Source: Arenibacter sp. ARW7G5Y1
Lineage (GTDB): Bacteria; Bacteroidota; Bacteroidia; Flavobacteriales; Flavobacteriaceae
NCBI RefSeq assembly: GCF_003201775.1
Contig: NZ_QJJZ01000002.1
Span: 393,925 to 457,924 of the forward strand
Length of the DNA stretch: 64,000 nucleotides
Reading direction: 5' to 3'
Of this stretch, positions 62,650 to 64,000 are shown piece by piece (positions within the stretch are counted from its first letter, which is position 1; each line of letters opens with the position of its first letter). Under the pieces are notes generated by a model that searched no databases, was not told the DNA's origin, and saw nothing but the letters and a program-made list of their open reading frames with translations. Made by a program: the position numbers and the translations under genes.

Positions 62650-63579
62650 ATGGAGCTACAATCGGAATTACATAAGGCAAGTTTGTTTCAAAACTTGGAA
62701 TTATTGGCAGGACAGGTGGTGGAAGGATTTATCAGTGGCATCCATAAAAGTCCCTTTCATGGATTTTCAGCGGAATTTGCAGAACATAAAATCTATAATA
62801 AGGGGGAAAGCACCAAGCATATAGATTGGAAGTTGTTTGCCAAGACAGATAAGTTGTATACCAAGCGCTACGAGGAAGAGACCAATTTACGATGTCATAT
62901 GATCCTGGACAATTCGGCTTCCATGTATTATCCGGAAGTTGGAGCCTTAAGCCTTAAAAACCTTAATAAAATTGGTTTTGGGGTCCTGGCTATTGCCGCA
63001 TTGATGAATATTCTTAAAAGACAGCGGGATGCAGTTGGTTTAAGTGTATATAGCGACCAATATAATTTTTATTCTTCGGAAAAGAGTAGTGAAAGGCACC
63101 ACCAAATGTTGTTGGCCATATTAAGCGGGATTAGTCAGGAAACTAAACCTGCCAAACAGACCGAGACTTATACCTATTTGCACCAGATTGCCGAAAAAAT
63201 AAAAAGAAGAAGTTTAATCGTACTTTTCACAGACATGTTCCAGACTTCCGAAGATAATGGACAGTTGTTCGAGGCCTTACGTCATTTAAAGTACAATAAA
63301 CACGAGGTAGTTCTTTTTCATATCATGGACAAGGAAACAGAATATTCATTTGATTTTGAAAATACACCCAAGCGTTTTTTAGATGTGGAAACAGGATCCC
63401 ATATTGATCTTTATGCCGATTCTGTAAAGGAAGCCTATGAAAAAGAGGTGGGGTCATACTTCGCCGCATTGAAACTTAAATGTGCCCAATATAAAATTAA
63501 ATATGTGGAGGTGGATGTAAAAGATAGTTTCTCGTTGATAATGAACACCTTTATGGTGGAGCGCCAAAAATTTACGTAG
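62650..63579 (+). CDS. DUF58 domain protein
   Basis: The 309-residue protein has the DUF58/vWA-like pattern: SPFHGFSAEFAEHKIYNKGESTKHIDWKLFAKTDKLYTKRYEEETNLRCHMILDNSASMYY, with the 'Y..Gd..r.IdW...ar' and MIDAS-like D-x-S-x-S motifs. Such proteins usually accompany MoxR ATPases and vWA/TPR membrane proteins (Bat operon) in metal-chaperone or stress functions. No MoxR gene is in the window on either side. Confidence 0.9.
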   Translation: MELQSELHKASLFQNLELLAGQVVEGFISGIHKSPFHGFSAEFAEHKIYNKGESTKHIDWKLFAKTDKLYTKRYEEETNLRCHMILDNSASMYYPEVGALSLKNLNKIGFGVLAIAALMNILKRQRDAVGLSVYSDQYNFYSSEKSSERHHQMLLAILSGISQETKPAKQTETYTYLHQIAEKIKRRSLIVLFTDMFQTSEDNGQLFEALRHLKYNKHEVVLFHIMDKETEYSFDFENTPKRFLDVETGSHIDLYADSVKEAYEKEVGSYFAALKLKCAQYKIKYVEVDVKDSFSLIMNTFMVERQKFT

Positions 63580-63605
63580 AAACTTGCATTATTTTTAGAA
63601 AATTG

Positions 63606-63636
63606 TTTGTGCAATTAAATAAGGGGTGTATATTTG
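63606..63636 (+). promoter_or_regulatory. Promoter of tRNA-Asp
   Basis: TTTG at 63606-63609, a 19-bp spacer and TATATTTG at 63629-63636 match the Bacteroidota housekeeping consensus, ending 17 bp before the tRNA. Confidence 0.8.
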
Positions 63637-63653
63637 CACTCGCTAAACGCCAC

Positions 63654-63727
63654 GGTTCGGTAGTTCAGTTGGTTAGAATACCTGCCTGTCACGCAGGGGG
63701 TCGCGGGTTCGAGTCCCGTCCGGACCG
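63654..63727 (+). tRNA. tRNA-Asp (anticodon GTC)
   Basis: The acceptor GGTTCGG pairs with CCGGACC (one G-U), the D-arm GTTCAGTTGGTTAGAAT, the anticodon arm CCTGC-CTGTCAC-GCAGG with anticodon GTC, and the T-arm CGCGGGTTCGAGTCCCGT. The discriminator is G, as in tRNA-Asp. CCA is not encoded. A terminator follows 10 bp later. Confidence 0.96.
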
Positions 63728-63737
63728 CTTAGTAAAC

Positions 63738-63770
63738 AAAGGCCTTCAAGAGATTGAAGGCCTTTTCGTT
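63738..63770 (+). terminator. Intrinsic terminator after tRNA-Asp
   Basis: AAAGGCCTTCAA-GAGA-TTGAAGGCCTTT hairpin followed by TCGTTTTT. It shares the AAAGGCCT arm with the tRNA-Leu terminator. Confidence 0.85.
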
Positions 63771-63778
63771 TTTAGACG

Positions 63779-63799
63779 GGTACAACATAGGTACAACAA
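63779..63799 (+). repeat. tRNA-associated 21-bp element, tRNA-Asp copy
   Basis: GGTACAACATAGGTACAACA plus one A, identical to the complement of 12517-12537 and in the same place relative to the tRNA terminator. A transposase gene tail lies just beyond. Confidence 0.6.
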
Positions 63800-63872
63800 A
63801 TTATTTCTCTATTAATTCTTTCTTTTTATGGAACTTTCCGGGATCAAGTCCAAAACTTGGGTTTTTACCATT

Positions 63873-64000
63873 TTAAGAATATAATTTAATCAAGCGATAT
63901 AAGAAGTATTCCGTATTCCTGACTCCCCTAAATTGTGATCTAAAAGCCTTTACTTTGGCATTAAAGGATTCTGCTGAAGCATTTGTACTTCTGTTTAAAA
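63873..64000 (-). CDS. ISL3/ISAon1-type transposase, C-terminal end (runs off window)
   Basis: The last 42 codons read LNRSTNASAESFNAKVKAFR-SQFRGVRNTEYFLYRL before a TAA at 63873-63875. 'NRSTNAxAESFNAKxKxFRxQxRGVxNxxxFLxRL' is the conserved tail of ISL3-type (ISAon1) transposases common in Bacteroidota. The rest lies beyond the right edge, so completeness and ends cannot be judged. Confidence 0.85.
   Translation of the reverse strand, partial: LNRSTNASAESFNAKVKAFRSQFRGVRNTEYFLYRLIKLYS

Overview
The window comes from a member of the Bacteroidota, most likely a marine Flavobacteriaceae. The signs are several TAnnTTTG -7 boxes (one with a full TTTG-N19-TATATTTG layout), a type IX secretion (T9SS) sorting domain, a CarboxypepD_reg/beta-barrel TonB-dependent receptor, NVEALA-like, DUF4286, DUF1573 and BF3164-type proteins, and a DnaE carrying an N-terminal exonuclease. 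Genus assignment is not possible from sequence alone.

Bases 1-12,580 are an accessory region on the 3' side of a tRNA-Leu gene. From the left edge they hold a minus-strand envelope cassette: a truncated O-antigen ligase/polymerase, a transglutaminase-like protein, a DUF1573 lipoprotein, a TolB/BF3164-like propeller lipoprotein, and beyond an IS30 wreck a short secreted NVEALA-like peptide. Next come a complete ISAs1-family element with 10-bp target duplications, two families of unusual intergenic repeats (a roughly 180-bp repeat with a conserved hairpin, and an 11-bp tandem array with conserved flanks), a TraB/GumN protein, and a serine beta-lactamase-fold gene cut by an IS3-family element. 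Removing that element restores a 352-codon frame.

Bases 12,582-63,600 are mostly core genome: prs, rplY, pth, a T9SS metalloprotease, ribF, serS, rsmA, mgtE, fbp, aspartate kinase, rimM, rpsP, dnaE, trxA and assorted enzymes.

The strongest new signal lies in 23,754-31,892. A PAP2 phosphatase, an LtaS-like transferase with a DagK-like lipid kinase, a TonB-dependent receptor, and an OmpR-type response regulator with its histidine kinase occupy four minus-strand transcription units. Each unit is preceded by the same 20-bp direct-repeat box (consensus CTTTAAATTCTCTTTAGATT, 11-bp period). In all four the box sits exactly 7 bp upstream of a TAnnTTTG-like -7 element. This predicts a self-controlled envelope-lipid regulon.

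Other points of interest are a perfect 26-bp palindrome before an ArsN/PAT-like acetyltransferase, an OlsF-like two-domain acyltransferase, an LpxH-like/glycosyltransferase/GH1 run, and an identical 21-bp element beside both tRNA genes. A tRNA-Asp and the tail of an ISL3/ISAon1-type transposase close the window.
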